A stretch of 64,000 nt of DNA, taken from Asterias rubens. Lineage: Eukaryota > Echinodermata > Asteroidea > Forcipulatida > Asteriidae. The stretch is from assembly GCF_902459465.1 (NCBI RefSeq), contig NC_047062.1, positions 22,449,919-22,513,918 on the forward strand, written 5' to 3'. How positions within the stretch are numbered: the first letter of the stretch is position 1; every line of letters begins with the position of its first letter. A program made the position numbers and the translations under genes. The notes under the pieces were generated by a model. It was given only the letters and a program-made list of their open reading frames with translations, did not search any database and had not been told where the DNA came from. Shown here one piece after another: positions 53,250-64,000 of this stretch.

Positions 53250-55172
53250 GCAGAGTCGTGCAAACACCTGTGCCTGTCGGTGGACCCCCTCGGCCACCTG
53301 GAACTTGTGATGATTTAAAGGCCCAAGTGCAATGGTCGATATGTTCTCTGTTCAGTGAAGTTCAATTAGATGTACTCCTAGTGTCTACTTCAATGTTGTA
53401 ATGTCTTACAAAACATAAACGAGCCAGACGCAATTTTGCGCTTTGTTTTAGATGCAAGTGTTGAGCAGAAGGTAGTTGTTGCTTGCTTAAATGAACTGAT
53501 GCTCTCAAGGGCCTAAGATTTCACCGATTGTTGTCTTGCAACCAAGCTGCACTGGTGGTGCCAAGAGATGTCGACGCTTGTTCCAATGGGATCCTAATTC
53601 AACAGATGATGACGACTTCTATCCAGATGACGATGTGCTGGTCGGAGAAACAAATTTTGCAATGGCCACTAACTTCCCCCTTGCTTTCCATGGGGCTGCA
53701 ATTTGGACGTTCAGATGTAGTCAACTAACAAAATGGCTACAAGTGAACTTGTTTTTAACCAACTTTGATGACCAACAAAAATACTGAGTGTTTAAGACAC
53801 ATGTATCAACCAAAAGCTCTGAGAAAAACACTTCACGAATTCACACAAATGTCAACATGTTTTTAACAGTTTAAGTCTGGCGAATAGTGATGTTTTCTCA
53901 TTACATGTTTGCCAATAAATGATAACAAAGATGACATTGGATTAGTATAACAACTACCATCTTAAAAAAAAAAAAAAATTTGACCACCATGACCAAACAT
54001 TTTTTAACGCGGCTAAAGATTGATCAAGAACTAAAGTATTTGATTTATTTTGTTGCATTTAAGGGCAACATTTGATAAATACGCAAGCGGAAGCCTTGTT
54101 GCATTAAAGTGCAAAATTGACAAATATGCAAGCCTATAGCCTTGTTTCATTTTAGGACAAAATTTGATAAATACGCAAACCTGCAGCCTGTGAACGTTAG
54201 GGCAAACTTTGACGAATATGCAAACGCAAGCCTTGTTGCATTTAAGGGCAAAATTGTTAGCAAAATACACATGCCTATAGCCTTGTTGCAATTTCGGGCA
54301 AAATTTGAGCAAAGTTTGATAAATATGCGAGCCTAACCCTTGTTGCCTTTTAGAAAACAAATTTGATAAAAACGTAAACATAATAGCCTTGTAGCATTTT
54401 AGGGCAAAATTTGATAAATCTGCAAGCCTATAACCTTGTAGTTTTGCAGAACTTTTATGACAAACATTCTGTTTGGCACTACTTTGAAAACTAAATTTGT
54501 GATCTCCTGCAGTAATTTGTCCTTGACCATGAACAGACAGACTCTAAGAACCTTGACATAGACCTGACCTTTCACCTCTTCTAAAACATCCAATTCAAAA
54601 CAACTACAAATTATAGGAATCCAATGTCAGCTTTGGTATCAAAAGGCAATAAAATTGGTTTTCTTACTAGAAATTTTGGATGTGAAGTGGCATGACCAAG
54701 CAGAACATGTTTCTCCAGCCCTCACACCATCAACTGAATAGACGTCCTCATCATCCACCGAGTCCAGATTCCATTGGCTCAAACGAAGACATCTCTTGGC
54801 ACCTTTGATGATCTCAATAGATCCCCAGTTCAAACCTGTTTACTCAAACACAAAAGAATGACGTGACTAACAAAAGGCTAAATTATAAGGGGCCCTCATC
54901 CCGACGTCTTGAGAGATCTGGCTGACCAGGACGTTTTAGGGACCAACCACTAACTTCCAGCTCAATCCCTAGTCAATTGCTTCCAAAAATGCTCGCTCCA
55001 GCTCGTAATATTTTGTAAGGCATTACACCAGTGAAGGAGAACACTAGTTGTGCATCAACTACTGTTGAAATGGAGAACATACCTTCCATTGCACCCGGGC
55101 CCGCAGGACCAACACTTGTTCCAGGCAGCCAAGGGGGTCCACCAACAGGCACAGGTGTTTGCACAACTCTGC
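53250..55172. mobile_element. ~1.9-kb foldback element related to the 3-kb TIR element
   Basis: GCAGAGTCGTGCAAACACCT and the next ~35 bases reappear inverted at 55119-55172. Further inside, GGTGCCAAGAGATGTCGACG (about 53558) is matched inverted by GGTGCCAAGAGATGTCTTCG (minus strand, about 54800), so the arms extend roughly 450 bases. Both arms encode a similar acidic peptide (GAKRC-R/L-RLFQW then DDDDFYPDDD). The termini share CAGAGTTGTGCAAAC with the 3-kb element. Confidence 0.7.
54040..54445. repeat. degenerate ~55-bp minisatellite inside the foldback element
   Basis: Units of the form AGCCTTGTTGCATTTAAGGG, CAAAATTTGATAAATACGC, AAGCCTATAG recur about seven times. The AGCCTTG ... TTTTAGGGCAAAATTTGA theme is shared with the arrays at 50725-52850 and 57400-60480. 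Confidence 0.75.
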
Positions 55173-55620
55173 GAGTTTTTCATGGGTTTTGATGAGGCCC
55201 TAACATCAAATGACCTGCTCCTGCACAATGAGTCCACGTTTTAGATCTTGAAATTTCAATAAAAAAAAAAAAAACCCAAAAGAATAATAAAGAAATAATA
55301 TGAAGAACAAATTGTGCTGTGTTTCAAGCTCTGAAGTATATTATTCCCGATATTTTTTGAAAATGTTACTGAGATTTCCATAGTTTTGTTTTTATATCTG
55401 GATACCAATGAAACAAAGTAAATGGCTTCGCTAGCACGAAAAGTCATTATTTTTTTATTTTAAAAAGTTTTACACTTTTGAGTGGTCTCATTTGTGGGTA
55501 TAGGAGCAGCTCAAGCATTTAGTTTAAGTAAAACAAAGACATATGATTCAGAAATGATTGTTATTCTAAAAAAATGCAACTGTCAAAATAAATAAGAAAT
55601 GAAGAGTTTTGTGTAAAATT
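55173..55620. other. no feature seen
   Basis: AT-rich sequence with an A run at 55259-55274. No supported gene. Confidence 0.4.
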
Positions 55621-55624
55621 CCAC

Positions 55625-55860
55625 GCGACAGTTTCAATCAGAGTGCTCTCTGACTGGTAAAACTGTGTCCCAAGTAGACAATCAGAGAGCCCTGATTATC
55701 CGCAAAGGAAGGTTTCAATTATATTCATCCAAAAGTTATGCAAACAATTTGGTTAACACTTATTTGTACAGTTTCAATCAGAGTGTTCTCTGACTGGAAA
55801 AACTGTGTCCCAAGAAGACAATCAGAGTGCCCTGATTCTCTGCAAGGGAAGGTTTCTTGA
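55625..55860. repeat. two ~141-bp direct repeats
   Basis: ACAGTTTCAATCAGAGTG, TCTCTGACTGG, AACTGTGTCCCAAG and GACAATCAGAG occur at 55628 and again at 55769 with minor changes. AATCAGAGTGCTCTCTGA is itself partly palindromic. Confidence 0.75.
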
Positions 55861-55984
55861 AGATTTTGTTTCGTGAATTTGGCATGTATGAATCTGAATC
55901 ATTAACCTTTGAGTGGGGAAGGGAATGTTTATATACCTACAGGGGAAATCTAAAGTTGTTACCATACAAGGAAGGTATGCATAA

Positions 55985-56535
55985 CGACACAAAGGGAAGT
56001 GTCAGTAACTCACAACACAAAGGGAAGTGTCTGTAACTCACAACAAAGTGGAAGTGCCTGTAACTCACGACACAAAGGGAAGTGTCAGTTACTCACGACA
56101 CAAAGGGAAGTGCCAGTTACTCATGGCACAAAGGGAAGTGTCAGTAACTCACAATACAAAGGGAAGTGTAACTCACGACACAAAGGGAAGTGTCAGTAAC
56201 TCACGACACAAAGGGAAGTGTAACTCACAACACAAAGGGATGTGTCAGTAACTCACGACACAAAGGGACGTGTAACTCACGACACAAAGGGAAGTGTCAG
56301 TGACTCACGACACAAAGGGAAGTGTCAGTAACTCACGACACAAGGGGAAGTGTAACTCACGACACAAAGGGAAGTGTCGGTGACTTACGACACAATGGAA
56401 AGTGCTAGTAACTCACGACACTAAGGAAGTGTGAGCAACTCAGCATAACACCAGGTGAAGAGACCCACAAGGAGAAGTGTGAACAATTCAACACAAAATG
56501 GAAAGTGTGATTAATTCAACACACAATGGAAAGTG
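55985..56535. repeat. minisatellite, ~28-bp unit (GACACAAAGGGAAGTGTCAG)
   Basis: GACACAAAGGGAAGTGT-CAGTAACTCAC repeats about 17 times, with some units shortened by 9 bases (GTGTAACTCACGACACAAAG). GACAC...GTGTC gives each unit a small inverted pair. The right end decays into AACACAAAATGGAAAGTGTG. Long frames across it only reflect the lack of stops in the unit. Confidence 0.9.
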
Positions 56536-56930
56536 TGAGCAAAAAAATCATTCACACACCCTGAAACGTTGACTAACCTACAAAAATAATCGACTAATTA
56601 CAAAGCAAACACCAGGTCAAGTTTTGTTTGACTCCTAAGAATGTAGACACTAAAGTGTCTCCTACTCAACACATGCAACTCTCTATTTTGATAAAAGATT
56701 TGGCTTTTCCAGAAATCAAGGCACAGCAAGATTTTGTGTTTTGTTTTATAATTATTAAATGGTTAAGAAAACCAAAACCATAAAAATCAGATGTTGCATG
56801 GCTGTTATTGCTGATGTATGAGATGGGCAAAAACCCCTCTGGGGAAAAATTCCCATGCCGGCTCCACTATATGGCAGCCAAGTTTGTCAACTCCATACAC
56901 CAGCATACGTAAACTGAATGAGCTAAATGA
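56536..56930. other. interruption between two parts of the minisatellite
   Basis: Non-repetitive AT-rich sequence with no supported gene. Confidence 0.4.
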
Positions 56931-57190
56931 GTGTCAGTGAGTCACGGCACAAAGGGAAGTGTCAGTAACTCACAACACCAAGGGAAGTGCCAATAACTCA
57001 AGACACAAAGGGAAGTGCCAGTAACTCCACCACAAAGGGAAGAAACATTCTTCAAACTAAGCCTTAGACAACGTTTCAGTTAGTATACTTGATAATTTAC
57101 CACACAAAGAGAAGTGCGAGAAATTTCCAACGCAAGGGAAAGTGCAAGCAATTCACCACACAAGAGAAAGTATGAGCAATTCACCACACA
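56931..57190. repeat. second part of the ~28-bp minisatellite
   Basis: Four clear units (GGCACAAAGGGAAGTGTCAG type) are followed by diverged ones (CACACAAGAGAAAGTATGAG), separated from the main array by about 400 bases. Confidence 0.75.
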
Positions 57191-57592
57191 GTCATAACCT
57201 TTATGATCCATCCCTATAATATAGGCCTACAACTAAATACAAACTCCATACAGGTTGCAACATCTGTGCTGGGGATGGCAGGAACTCCTTGTGAAGATAT
57301 CACACTCTCCGTCTGGATTACTTGGTCTGTAGAAGATGAAAAAAAAGGAAAAAGACAATGATTTAATATCTTTGTTGGTACAGGAATAACCATAAATGAA
57401 TAAATGAAATAATTTTGTCCAAAATGGGCTTAAGTTTGATAAAGTAAGTCTTGTAGTTTTGTCTAGAATTGGCTATAACTTGATAAAATCACAAGAGGGA
57501 AACCTTGCATTTTGGTTGAAAATTTGATGAGTTGGGATAATATAACAAGAGGGCAAGCCTTGAACTTTTTATTTTTTTGGGGGGCGGGGGGC

Positions 57593-57792
57593 ATGGATTC
57601 AATGAAGAGAAGACAATGAGTGAAGTTTCAGTTTTAGATGTGGGAGGAACACCCCAGTAAATGAATCCAGGGATAAACACACGCAGTCGGAGTGATAACC
57701 CAATCCATGTAGTGCCCCCGGCGTGAATCAAACAAGAGTCCTAGAGGTGGAAGGCTATGGTGGAAATTAGATACAACTACGCTAACTAGACC
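57593..57792 (-). mobile_element. tRNA-headed SINE in higher-order unit 1
   Basis: On the minus strand TAGTGGTCTAGTTAGCG resembles a Pol III A box and TTTGATTCACGCC a decayed B box. These are followed by GGGGTGTTCCTCCCACATC and AAAACTGAAACTTC, the body shared by all three units. Confidence 0.6.
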
Positions 57793-59312
57793 ACTAATTT
57801 TGTATTATCAATATCAATATTGTACCTGTCAACATGAAGTTCAAAGAGTTGTTATAAAGCAGATTGCTGGAAACGAGGCTTCAGTAGCAATAGCTTGAGA
57901 CATCACTTCTGTTCTGTGTGACAGACAGCCACTATGACTGATGATCTGACAATCTAGACGGCATTATGACTGATGATCTGGTCACCTCTGATTGGATCAC
58001 TTCATCTGTAGATGTAAAAAAGAGAATAAAGTTAAAGGTTCATTTATTTTCCCACAGTATCAAAAGAAAATAGACATTATCACTCCAAATAAATCTTTAC
58101 AGTACAGATAGCAAAATCTAGATGAAATAAGACACTGCAGAGCTTGCAGGCAATGGTCCCTAATATAATGCCGGGCATTTACTTTGAGACTGAGAAGAAC
58201 AATTTTCTACTTCTACGAGTTCAGGGGGGAATTAAATGTGATTTTGCCTTGTACACCCTCAAAATCTCTGCGGTGAAACCACGGTGAAATTTCAATGAAG
58301 AGCTGCATTTGGTTGAAATTCAATAATTATTTCTCTCTCATTGAAAAAAGGAGTCTTCTGACCAGTTACTGGCCTCCAAAAGCCAAGGAATTAGCCTTTC
58401 ATCTACGTCATAAAATGGGCTGAAATTTGATGAAATCAGAAGGGGGTAAGCCTTGCATTTTCTTTTGAAAATTTGATAATACCAAGGCCTCGCATTGTGT
58501 AAAAAAATGGGCTGAAAATTTGATTTAAAAATGAGGGTAAGCCTTGCATTTTCTGAGATTTGATAAATTCACAAGGGGTAAGTAATCCTCGCCTTTTTTT
58601 TTTAAATGGGCTGAAATTTGGGGCTTGGTTCACCTTTTTGTGAGCGGGGAAAATGTCAGAAATGTGATTACTTTCATTTATAAATTCACATGGTTTTTTT
58701 TAGCCTTGCATGTTTGTCACAAATTTGACGAAAATGGAGAAAATCACAATGGCTAAGCCTTGTATTTTTGTCCAAAATGGACTACAATTTGATGAAGGTA
58801 AACCATGTCCGTTTGCCCAAAATGGGCTAAAATTTGATGATAACATCAAGAGGGGTTAGCCTTGCGGTTTTGTTGAAAATGGGCTGTAATTGATCTTGCA
58901 ATCTTGTTTAAAATGGGCTAAAGTTTGAAATTTGATGAAATTGGTTAGCCTAGCATTTTCTTAAAAAAATTGATGAAATTGAGATGAAATCACAAGGCTT
59001 TGCATGTTGTAGAAATTTAGCTAAGAATTTAATAAAAGTCACAAGGGGTGAGCCTCGCATTTTCATTGAAAATGGGTTTTATTTTTTTTAATTCACAAGG
59101 GGGTAAGCCTTGCATGTTAGTAAAAAAAAAGGTTGAAATTTGATATACAATCACAAGACATTAAAAGCCTTGTACTCTTGCCAAAACATGAGTTTCACAT
59201 TTTGGGCATTGATTCACCTTTTTGTGACGGTGACCATATCTGACTTGCGATTCATTTCATTTCAATTATTCTGGCTTAGAAAAGTGAACTCAATCACTGT
59301 ACTAGCCAAGAA

Positions 59313-59525
59313 CCGAATGGAGAGAAGACAATGAGGAATGAAGTTTCAGTTTTCGATGTGGAAGGAACACCCCCAGAAGATGCACGCAGGGAAAACCCAC
59401 TTTAGGGAAAACCCACTGCAGTCGCAGTAATAACCCAAGTCAGTGCCCCCCTGCATGATTCAAAATGGGGGTCCTATAGTTGGAAGGCTTGGTACGATAT
59501 TAGATACCACTACGCAAACTAGATC
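59313..59525 (-). mobile_element. tRNA-headed SINE in higher-order unit 2
   Basis: Same head and body as unit 1 on the minus strand. The body contains an extra short duplication (GGGAAAACCCAC twice at about 59391-59413). Confidence 0.55.
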
Positions 59526-60601
59526 ACCAATTAGGTATTATCAATATCGCTTTTATATCGTACCTTTAATTTGAAGTTGAAAGAGTTGATATAACGCAGA
59601 TTGCTGAACACTATAGGCTTCAATAACAACAGCTTGAGACATCACTTCTGCTCTGTGGGACAGACAACACTATGACTGATGATCTGACAACCTCCAAGTG
59701 GATCACTTCATCTGTAGAAAAAAAAAGAGAATAAGGTTCAAAGTTCATTTATTTTCCCTAGCAAAGTATCAAAAGAAAAGAAAATATTGTCACTCAAAAG
59801 AGATCAGTATAAAGAATACCAGTACTGGCCCTCAAAAAAAAAGGAGTCAGCCTTGGATCTAGGTAAAAGTGGGCTGAAATTAAAAAGAAATCACAAGGGT
59901 TAGGGGTAAGCCTTGTATTTTTGTTAAAAATTTGCTGAATTTGATAAAATCACAAGAGGTAGGCCTAAGCCTTGTAAAAAAATTGATAGCACCACAAGAG
60001 GTCCTAGCATTTTTGTTGAAAATTTTGATGATACTGGATTTATCACAAGGCTTTGAATTTAGTAGAAAATGGGCTGATGGTTTGATATAATAACAAGGGG
60101 GCCAGCCTTGCATTTTTGTCTTAAATGGGCTGAAATTTGGGGCATAGATTCACCTTTTTGTGATCGATGCAAATTTTTAATTGTAAAAAAGGGGGGAGAT
60201 TGCCAATCACACTTGACTTTTGTACAGTGTTTTTCAGTTTTCTATGGCACTGGGTTTGAAAAGAAAAAGAGGAAATCAGCTCATCAGCTGGTTTGTTTTT
60301 GCCTTGCATGTTCACCAAATTTGGATTCAAATTGGATACAGGTGAGGGGGAAGCCATGCATGTTTGTCAAAAAATTGATAAAAATTTGATAAAGGTAAGC
60401 CTTTGTTTTTTTGCCCAAAATGGGCTTAAATTTGATAAAATCACGAGGGGGAAGCCATGCAGTTTTGTTTGAGTGGTGTAGGCATGAATTCACCTTTTTG
60501 TGAGCGAAGACAATGTCAGAAATGTGGTTCACTTATTTTTCATTTATTCTGGTTGTGAGGCATAAGTTTCTTATAGAACAGCAAAATTAATCACAGCCAA
60601 G

Positions 60602-60805
60602 AACCTAATGAAGAGAAGACCATGAGAAGTAAAGTTTAAGTTTTAGATTTGGGAGGAACACCCCAAAAAAATTTTTCCAGAGAAAACCCACGCAGTTAGG
60701 GTGATAACCCAATCCACTTGTGCCCCCGGCGCAATTTAAACAGGGGGTCCTATAGAGGTTGAAGGAGTGGTAGGAAATTATATACCACTTCGCCAATTGA
60801 ACACC
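60602..60805 (-). mobile_element. tRNA-headed SINE in higher-order unit 3
   Basis: Same body (GGGGTGTTCCTCCCAAATC on the minus strand). The A-box region is more diverged (GTGTTCAATTGGCG). Confidence 0.55.
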
Positions 60806-61015
60806 AATTAGGTATTGTCAATATCACAATTTTGTATTCTACCTGTAAACATGAAGTTGAATGAGTTGTCATTTCGCAGATCGCTTGAAACAAGGCTTCA
60901 ATAATGACAGCTTGAGACATCACTTCTGCTCTGTGTGACAGACAACCACTATGACTGAGGATGTGACAATCTCCGAATGGATCACTTCTTCTGTAGATGA
61001 AAAAAGAGAATAACT

Positions 61016-61702
61016 TCGGAAGCCATCAGCCGGTTATAAACAGCTCTAGCTGGTCATTATCAACAGTTTAAATACCCCCACATGACGCGTTCTCCACCAA
61101 TAGGAGTAGAGAAACTGTCTGGGCTATTTATGAATGGTTCATTAAATATGAGAGGTCTCAGATATTAAACCAACATATTTATATGTACTATGTGGTAAGG
61201 ATGTCACCAGTACAAAATGATGGTCAGTGTTTGTAAACACAAGTAAGATCGCTACATACAAATTTAAAAAGGTAGAGTGACATAAAAAAAAAACTACAAT
61301 AAATAAAACCCCCAAAACAAGTTATTGTAATACTTAGAGTACTTTTTATTAAAAGTTCAAGAGTATTTACATAGTTTACAGAGCATGTCAACAAAATATA
61401 CAATAAAATGTTTGACATGAATTGAGATAAGCACATTGTCCCTTGAGGATGTCAACAAATTAGTTCTAAAACTAAGAAGCAAAATTACCAAAATTATTTG
61501 CCAACAACATCACAAAGGGTAAGCTGTGTATTTGCAACAAACAACTTCTCACCAAAAGTTACGACAGGTTACTCTCGACTTTGAGCCAAAAATTAAAACA
61601 AAAATTTCCATAAATAGTTGCAACTTTGTGAGCCTTGTATTCTTGATAATTATATTCCTCCCCAACTAATAATAATAACAATACAAAAATTAATACAAAA
61701 AT
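61016..61702. other. no feature seen
   Basis: No supported gene. A frame at 61224-61436 on the minus strand is hydrophobic but lacks any signal of being real. Confidence 0.4.
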
Positions 61703-62079
61703 TAAAGGCACTGTACACGTTGGTAATTATTCAAAATATATGTTAGCATAAAACTTTACTTGGTAACGGGCAATGAAGAGCTGTTGATAGTATAAACATT
61801 GTGAGGAACGTTTCCCTCTAAAGAAAGCTAGTTTTTGAGAAAGAGGTAATTTCTCACTTAAAAAATAAAAGACTTCTGGCCAGAAGCCTTTTATTCCTAT
61901 CTGAAAGCACACTATTTTGTATGTACAACAAGGGTGTTTATTCTTTCATCCTTTTACTTGCAACTGCAATAACTAATTGAGTCAAAAATTTTCACAGGCT
62001 TGTTATTTTATGCATATGTTGGGATTCAAGTGAGAATACTGGTCTTCGACAATTACCAAATGTGTTCAATGCCTTCAAG
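61703..62079. mobile_element. MITE family E, complete copy
   Basis: Termini TAAAGGCACTGTACACG and, inverted from the right, TTGAAGGCATTGAACACA, both followed by a TTGGTAATT word. Centre GACTTCTGGCCAGAAGCC is palindromic, as in 22319-22696. Confidence 0.85.
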
Positions 62080-62561
62080 GAACAAGTTTATACACGACTA
62101 AGTTCAAGACTAAAATATTCTTTCAACTTGAGGCCAAGCTCTCCAACTAAGTAAGTTGGCTCTGTATTTTCTTAAAACATTGATTTTATTTCTCATGAAA
62201 ATACCTAAAGGGCTCAGCCAAATTTATAAATGGCTCTTTATGAACCCACGGCTCTTTACGAACCCACAGCTTTCTGGAGCCTAAGTCGTGGTTTCGTAAC
62301 AGGCCAATATCTTTGTTCAGAGGGTGCCAGTCAGAATTCATAGTACGGCCGAGAGTCATGCCTACATTTTCGATGTAACCTAAGGAGCGGAATCACCTTA
62401 AGGGAATGTGACTTTTTTTTATTAACTAATTAACTAAAGGGAAGTGAAATTAGAAAATTCTAAAAAATAACTTTGGGTTGAACATAGACAAATTTACTCA
62501 GGCTTCTGACTGGTATCCCTTCACAAAGATACTGACTAAAGGGCAACCGAGGACATTATGA
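62080..62561. other. no feature seen
   Basis: Contains a short direct repeat (GGCTCTTTATGAACCCACGG / GGCTCTTTACGAACCCACAG, about 62233-62270). No supported gene. Confidence 0.4.
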
Positions 62562-62897
62562 CTTGATTTCTCAGTTGGTAGAGTGCCAGTATGTTAATAA
62601 TCTGTTCATACTGGTTCGAATCCCCAGCCGTGACACTTGTGTCCTTAAAGCACGACACTTAACCCATGTGTTGTGTAAACACATGTAAAAGAACCCAGTG
62701 CACTTATCGTAAAGAAAAGGAGTTCGCCCCAGTGTTCCTGGCTGGATTGGCAGCATATTATGCCACAGCACCTTGTAAACCATTACATGGTGATAAAGAT
62801 TAGGTCTCATAATTCAAACTCACGTTGCAGTAAAAATACCTGGCGCTATGTATCCTTTTGCAAAAGGCGCGTTATAAATACTAATATTATTATTATA
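62562..62897 (+). mobile_element. tRNA-headed SINE, near full length
   Basis: TCTCAGTTGGTAGAGTG (A box, about 62570) and GGTTCGAATCC (B box, 62613-62623) form a tRNA-like head without a clean cloverleaf. The body includes AAAAGAACCCAGTGCACTTA and CAGTGTTCCTGGC, and the tail is GGCGCGTTATAAATAC followed by TATTATTATTAT. It is the most intact SINE in the window. Confidence 0.8.
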
Positions 62898-63269
62898 AGT
62901 CCTGCTCTAAACAAATTTGCCTAAAACCCCAAATTAATTTGAAGGAACTTGACAGTTATGTGAATAGAGGTACAACACATCATTTATATTTGAAATAGTA
63001 AACTGTCCTCCTCTCTAGTTTGCATGAACATACCATAAACAACTTCCCTAACCAATTTTTAAGAATGTGGGAAATATGCGTTGAGAAATTATCACATAAA
63101 CTTGCGGGAAAACTCTGTAGTATATTGTATTATTTCAGATGGTACATTTCTCACAAAACTTGATGCAGGAAACAATCTGACACAAAGCAAGCTCTTGCTT
63201 AAAAATTGTTGAAAAGTTCCAGTGTGATAATCACCAACCATTAAACTTAAAACAACTGCAACGCAACCA
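62898..63269. other. no feature seen
   Basis: AT-rich, no supported gene or named repeat. Confidence 0.4.
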
Positions 63270-63461
63270 GGGCCCAATTTCATAACCTGTTAAGCAGAAA
63301 TACCACTCAAAGAATTTCTTTGCTAAGCAAACATTTAGTGGAGCACCAGTCACAACAATGTAAACTTATGTAATATTGGCTGGTAACCTGTTTTTGTTAA
63401 GCAATACTTTACTGTGCTTAGCACAAGTTGTTGTATCTACAGGCTTTATGAAACTTGTCCC
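63270..63461. mobile_element. MITE with GGGCCCAATTTCATAA terminus
   Basis: The left end GGGCCCAATTTCATAA and, inverted from the right, GGGACAAGTTTCATAA are paired. Inside, TGCTAAGCAAA and GTTAAGCAA/GCTTAGC words are mirrored. The fragment at 170-345 is a relative. Confidence 0.8.
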
Positions 63462-63551
63462 ATATCAACATGGATGGCTGTAGCTTGATTACTACTTCTA
63501 CTACTAGCCCTGCCCTCCCCCCCCCCCTATTCTCAGTATCAATGGGAGACT

Positions 63552-63666
63552 TTTGGGACGCTTGGTGGCAGCAGACTTACCAGGTAAAATCCATTGTTCT
63601 TGGTAGTGTGCGCATGCTCAGAACTACGTAAACAATGGACAGTCGGCTGCCACCAAGCGTTCCAAA
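63552..63666. repeat. foldback with ~25-bp arms
   Basis: TTTGGGACGCTTGGTGGCAG and CTGCCACCAAGCGTTCCAAA are inverted. An inner pair CCATTGTT / AACAATGG lies around 63590 and 63637. Confidence 0.8.
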
Positions 63667-63673
63667 GTATTCC

Positions 63674-63876
63674 ATAGACCAATCCATTAAGCTCCACCCC
63701 ATTGTGTATTGACTAATCACAACCCATTGCACAACCAAAAGTCTGACAAAACAAGGTCTGACATGCGTGCGCGTATGCTTGGTGCGCACAGCAGAGTTGT
63801 GCAGAATGGCATTGGAGAGGCTCACGTAATCTTGCTCACACATGTGCCATGGGCGGTGCCTAATGGATCAGTCTAT
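63674..63876. mobile_element. MITE-like element with ATAGAC termini
   Basis: ATAGACCAATCCATTA at the left and, inverted from the right, ATAGACTGATCCATTA are paired, about 200 bases apart. The inside has GTGCGCGTATG and CAGAGTTGTGC words. No coding frame. Confidence 0.65.
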
Positions 63877-63914
63877 TCCCTCAAGCAGCAACTACTTGGG
63901 TGTTGTTTTTATTT

Positions 63915-64000
63915 TGTTTACTGGTAACAAGCAATGGAGAGCTGTTGATAGCATAAAACATTGTGAGAAACGGCTCCCTCTGAAGTAACAAAGTTTGTGA
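63915..64000. mobile_element. MITE family E, cut by the window end
   Basis: ACTGGTAACAAGCAATGGAG, AGCTGTTGATAGCATAAAAC and TTGTGAGAAACGGCTCCCTC are family words in the order seen at 61755-61830. Confidence 0.7.

Larger units (their letters stand above)
57400..61015. repeat. higher-order array: three ~430-bp segments separated by minisatellite tracts
   Basis: Segments at 57593-58025, 59313-59745 and 60602-61015 share GGAACACCCC, GTGATAACCCAA, TGAGACATCACTTCTG and GATCACTTCATCTGTAGA in order. Between them lie tracts of GTAAGCCTTGCATTTT / AAAATGGGCTGAAATTTGAT units (57400-57560, 58370-59180, 59870-60130, 60290-60480). Segment spacings are about 1720 and 1290 bases. Confidence 0.85.

Noticed and set aside
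55999-56251. Frames reading THDTKGSVSNS repeats
   Set aside because: The ~28-bp unit is not a multiple of three and its length varies, so the apparent protein repeat arises from absence of stops in a minisatellite.
55985-56430. CRISPR-like array of regular repeats
   Set aside because: Repeats are contiguous without unique spacers and the surroundings are animal DNA. It is an ordinary minisatellite.
62562-62640. tRNA gene
   Set aside because: A and B boxes are present but a clean acceptor stem and cloverleaf cannot be formed, and a SINE body with a TTA tail follows.

Overview
The window is intron-rich, AT-rich animal DNA, crowded with small repeats and without any bacterial features. Gene content (a DAAM-type formin and an RNA polymerase I subunit gene, both split by GT-AG introns) together with the repeat repertoire (short inverted-repeat elements, tRNA-headed SINEs, a CR1/L2-like LINE tail ending in TTA repeats) suggests a marine invertebrate deuterostome, most likely an echinoderm. 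That placement is from pattern recognition, not from a search.

Layout. 1-2067 is non-genic left flank. 2068-17830 is block A, and 30057-52850 is a second, longer copy of it (A'). Both hold, in the same order, a four-exon POLR1H (RPA12) relict on the + strand, foldback elements, a conserved short ORF, a ~3-kb terminal-inverted-repeat element, a ~100-bp-period minisatellite, a candidate minus-strand transcript start and a palindromic minisatellite. Between the blocks, 18000-30056 carries the 3' half of a DAAM formin gene on the minus strand (14 recognisable exons: coiled coil, FH1, FH2, DAD). 53000-64000 has no recognisable protein gene: it is a foldback element, minisatellites, a higher-order array carrying a SINE in each unit, and single SINE/MITE insertions.

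Main results. (1) Both POLR1H copies look disabled: each has changed the same zinc-ligand codon in a different way, and exon 2 carries stops or a frameshift. (2) The last POLR1H exon is tandemly amplified, 3 copies in A and 7 in A'. The 788-bp repeat unit can be derived from a 1622-bp unit by loss of exon 3. (3) The DAAM exons carry an in-frame TAG, an extra T in a homopolymer and an out-of-phase exon join, and the 5'-most visible exon stops exactly where block A' begins. The DAAM fragment may therefore be a broken copy, or the A/A' arrangement may be an assembly or haplotype artefact. (4) One palindrome-bearing minisatellite theme recurs in several separate arrays over about 43 kb.

No functional system joining the two genes is evident. 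The coherent story is structural: repeat-driven duplication, exon amplification and gene decay.
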